64,000 nt of DNA from Pseudomonadota bacterium (lineage in GTDB: Bacteria; Pseudomonadota; Alphaproteobacteria; Sphingomonadales; Sphingomonadaceae): the NCBI GenBank assembly GCA_018240895.1, contig JAFEEX010000044.1, positions 1-64,000 of the forward strand, read 5' to 3'. Below the pieces are notes generated by a model, which had not been told where the DNA came from, made no database searches, and was given only the letters and a program-made list of their open reading frames with translations. Made by a program: the position numbers and the translations under genes. Every line of letters starts with the position of its first letter. Position 1 is the stretch's first letter. Of the stretch, positions 63,059-64,000 are shown one piece after another.

Positions 63059-63299
63059 GTTGGACGTTCAAGGTGGGGATCGTTTTCGACTGAAATCGAC
63101 CCAACTATTGTCTGCCGTCTGCGTCGGTCAACGTCCGGTCCTGCCAAAAGCAGTCGATTGCCCAGACCTAGGCAGACGGGTGGCAACGCGCCTCAGTCAC
63201 GGTCGTCCAGTCGGCCAGAATCCGAGCCTAAAACCTGCCATTCAGCCATTTCTCCGAAGTGCAAGAACGACCAACGTTGGCGACTCAGACGAACGCAGT

Positions 63300-64000
63300 T
63301 CACTTCCTGAACATGTTCATGCGAATGTCGTCGTCGAAGAAGCCGCCTCTTTTCCAAGAGGAAATAAAGCCGCGAGACTTCAACCACGCCACAAACTCGA
63401 GATTCACCTCGCTAGATTCGATCCTCGGCGTCGCAAAGCCCGGCCGGATATCAGAGAGTGGCTCCGGCAGGGACCGCAGTATGTCCTTCACCTGCTGATC
63501 ATCCATCATGTCATGAAGCATGTTGAACAGCGAAATCTGCGTTGCGAGAGGCTTGGCGTTCAAGATGATCGCACGCGCGGAACCGACGCCTATCTCGTCC
63601 ATCTTGATGCCGGTTCGAGCGAGTATCCTGCCGACGGTGGCCGCGCGCTCCGGCAACTCGGCCAGCAGGTTCAGGTCCATCGTGCGTATGATCCTCAGCC
63701 GGGTTTCATCGCTGATGTTCGCCTCCAGCAGCTTTTGCCGGAAATCGTCGTCCACGTTGCACTGTTCCTTGGCTTCGAAGAACTCGGCAATGTTTTTCGC
63801 AACAAAGGCAACGCCTAACGGTAGATCCTCGCTGAGATGCGCCAAGTTGCTGGCGGAGAAATAGATCGCGTTCAGGTCCACGAGTATCTTGGTCTTCTCC
63901 GCGCTGAGGTTCTGGGGGAAGGCCTTGAAACGTCTCGGAAGCGCTGCAACATAAGCAGCATATACTTCATCGCTCAATGCGTCGTTCTCGATGATGAACT
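63300..64000 (-). CDS. C-terminal part of a large unrecognised protein (5' end beyond right edge)
   Basis: The frame is open to the right edge, giving at least 233 residues of C-terminus. The text is helical and charged (LSDEVYAAYVAALPRRFKAF; PERAATVGRILARTGIKMDE; FVAWLKSRGFISSWKRGGFF), and it ends MNMFRK. It may resemble the end of large YobI-like P-loop NTPases, but I cannot confirm this and no Walker motifs lie in the visible part. Lower-GC codon use than core genes fits accessory cargo of the integrated element. Confidence 0.6.
   Translation of the reverse strand, partial: FIIENDALSDEVYAAYVAALPRRFKAFPQNLSAEKTKILVDLNAIYFSASNLAHLSEDLPLGVAFVAKNIAEFFEAKEQCNVDDDFRQKLLEANISDETRLRIIRTMDLNLLAELPERAATVGRILARTGIKMDEIGVGSARAIILNAKPLATQISLFNMLHDMMDDQQVKDILRSLPEPLSDIRPGFATPRIESSEVNLEFVAWLKSRGFISSWKRGGFFDDDIRMNMFRK

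Overview
The window reads as chromosomal DNA of a GC-rich alphaproteobacterium, most likely a sphingomonad (Sphingomonadales, Novosphingobium/Sphingobium-like). Reasons: DXP-pathway ispG, an NDUFA12-type complex I accessory subunit, DUF2155, DUF2585 and a TIGR02281-type retropepsin, a CrtI-family desaturase, several lipid/terpenoid-type oxidation genes (P450, two Baeyer-Villiger-type flavoproteins) and alphaproteobacterial tRNAs. Genus is inference. Both ends are mobile DNA and the middle (about 4.5-56.6 kb) is mostly core genome.

Left end (1-4.4 kb): one end of an island inserted at the 3' end of tRNA-Gly(CCC). It has a P4-type tyrosine integrase, a hypothetical protein, a small AlpA/excisionase-like protein and an N6-adenine methyltransferase of the type III Mod class that runs off the left edge. 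Six TACCCCCAA-like repeats lie between integrase and tRNA.

Middle: 4.5-8 kb, enoyl-CoA hydratase/membrane protein/SDR divergent from a CYP153-like P450. 8-13.7 kb, gnd, two L,D-transpeptidase-type cell-wall enzymes, DMT exporter, GNAT, aspartic protease. 13.9-25.8 kb, a long minus-strand run: crtI, hypothetical, LOG protein, pheA, then DUF4129-DUF4350-MoxR-DUF58-SpoIIM-RDD, two GNATs, ispG. 25.9-32.4 kb, GNAT and DUF2585, then a plus-strand catabolic operon (BVMO with an in-frame TGA, hotdog thioesterase, SDR, DsbA-like isomerase) facing an orphan fatty acyl-AMP ligase. 32.5-40 kb, recX, DUF192, NDUFA12, DUF2155 (overlapping aat on the other strand), tRNA-Trp, secE, nusG, rplK, rplA, with two intruding genes. 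40-56.5 kb, CinA-like protein, second BVMO, CorA, serine hydrolase, CDF transporter, PhoU-like/Pit pair behind a Pho-box-like array, DEAD helicase, a low-GC membrane protein/ImmA pair, rimO, then serS-surE-LysM/LytM.

Right end (56.6-64 kb): a plasmid-like integrated element begins inside a tRNA-Val(CAC) gene, of which only the 3' half is left next to serS. It carries a RepC-like initiator, an RHH/coiled-coil/membrane protein, a MobF relaxase, a ParA ATPase and an RHH partner. Two arrays of 8-bp repeats (NACATGTG type) flank parA. This looks like an omega/ParG-style partition module with an octameric site and is the most novel-looking structure in the window. A large unrecognised protein enters from the right edge.
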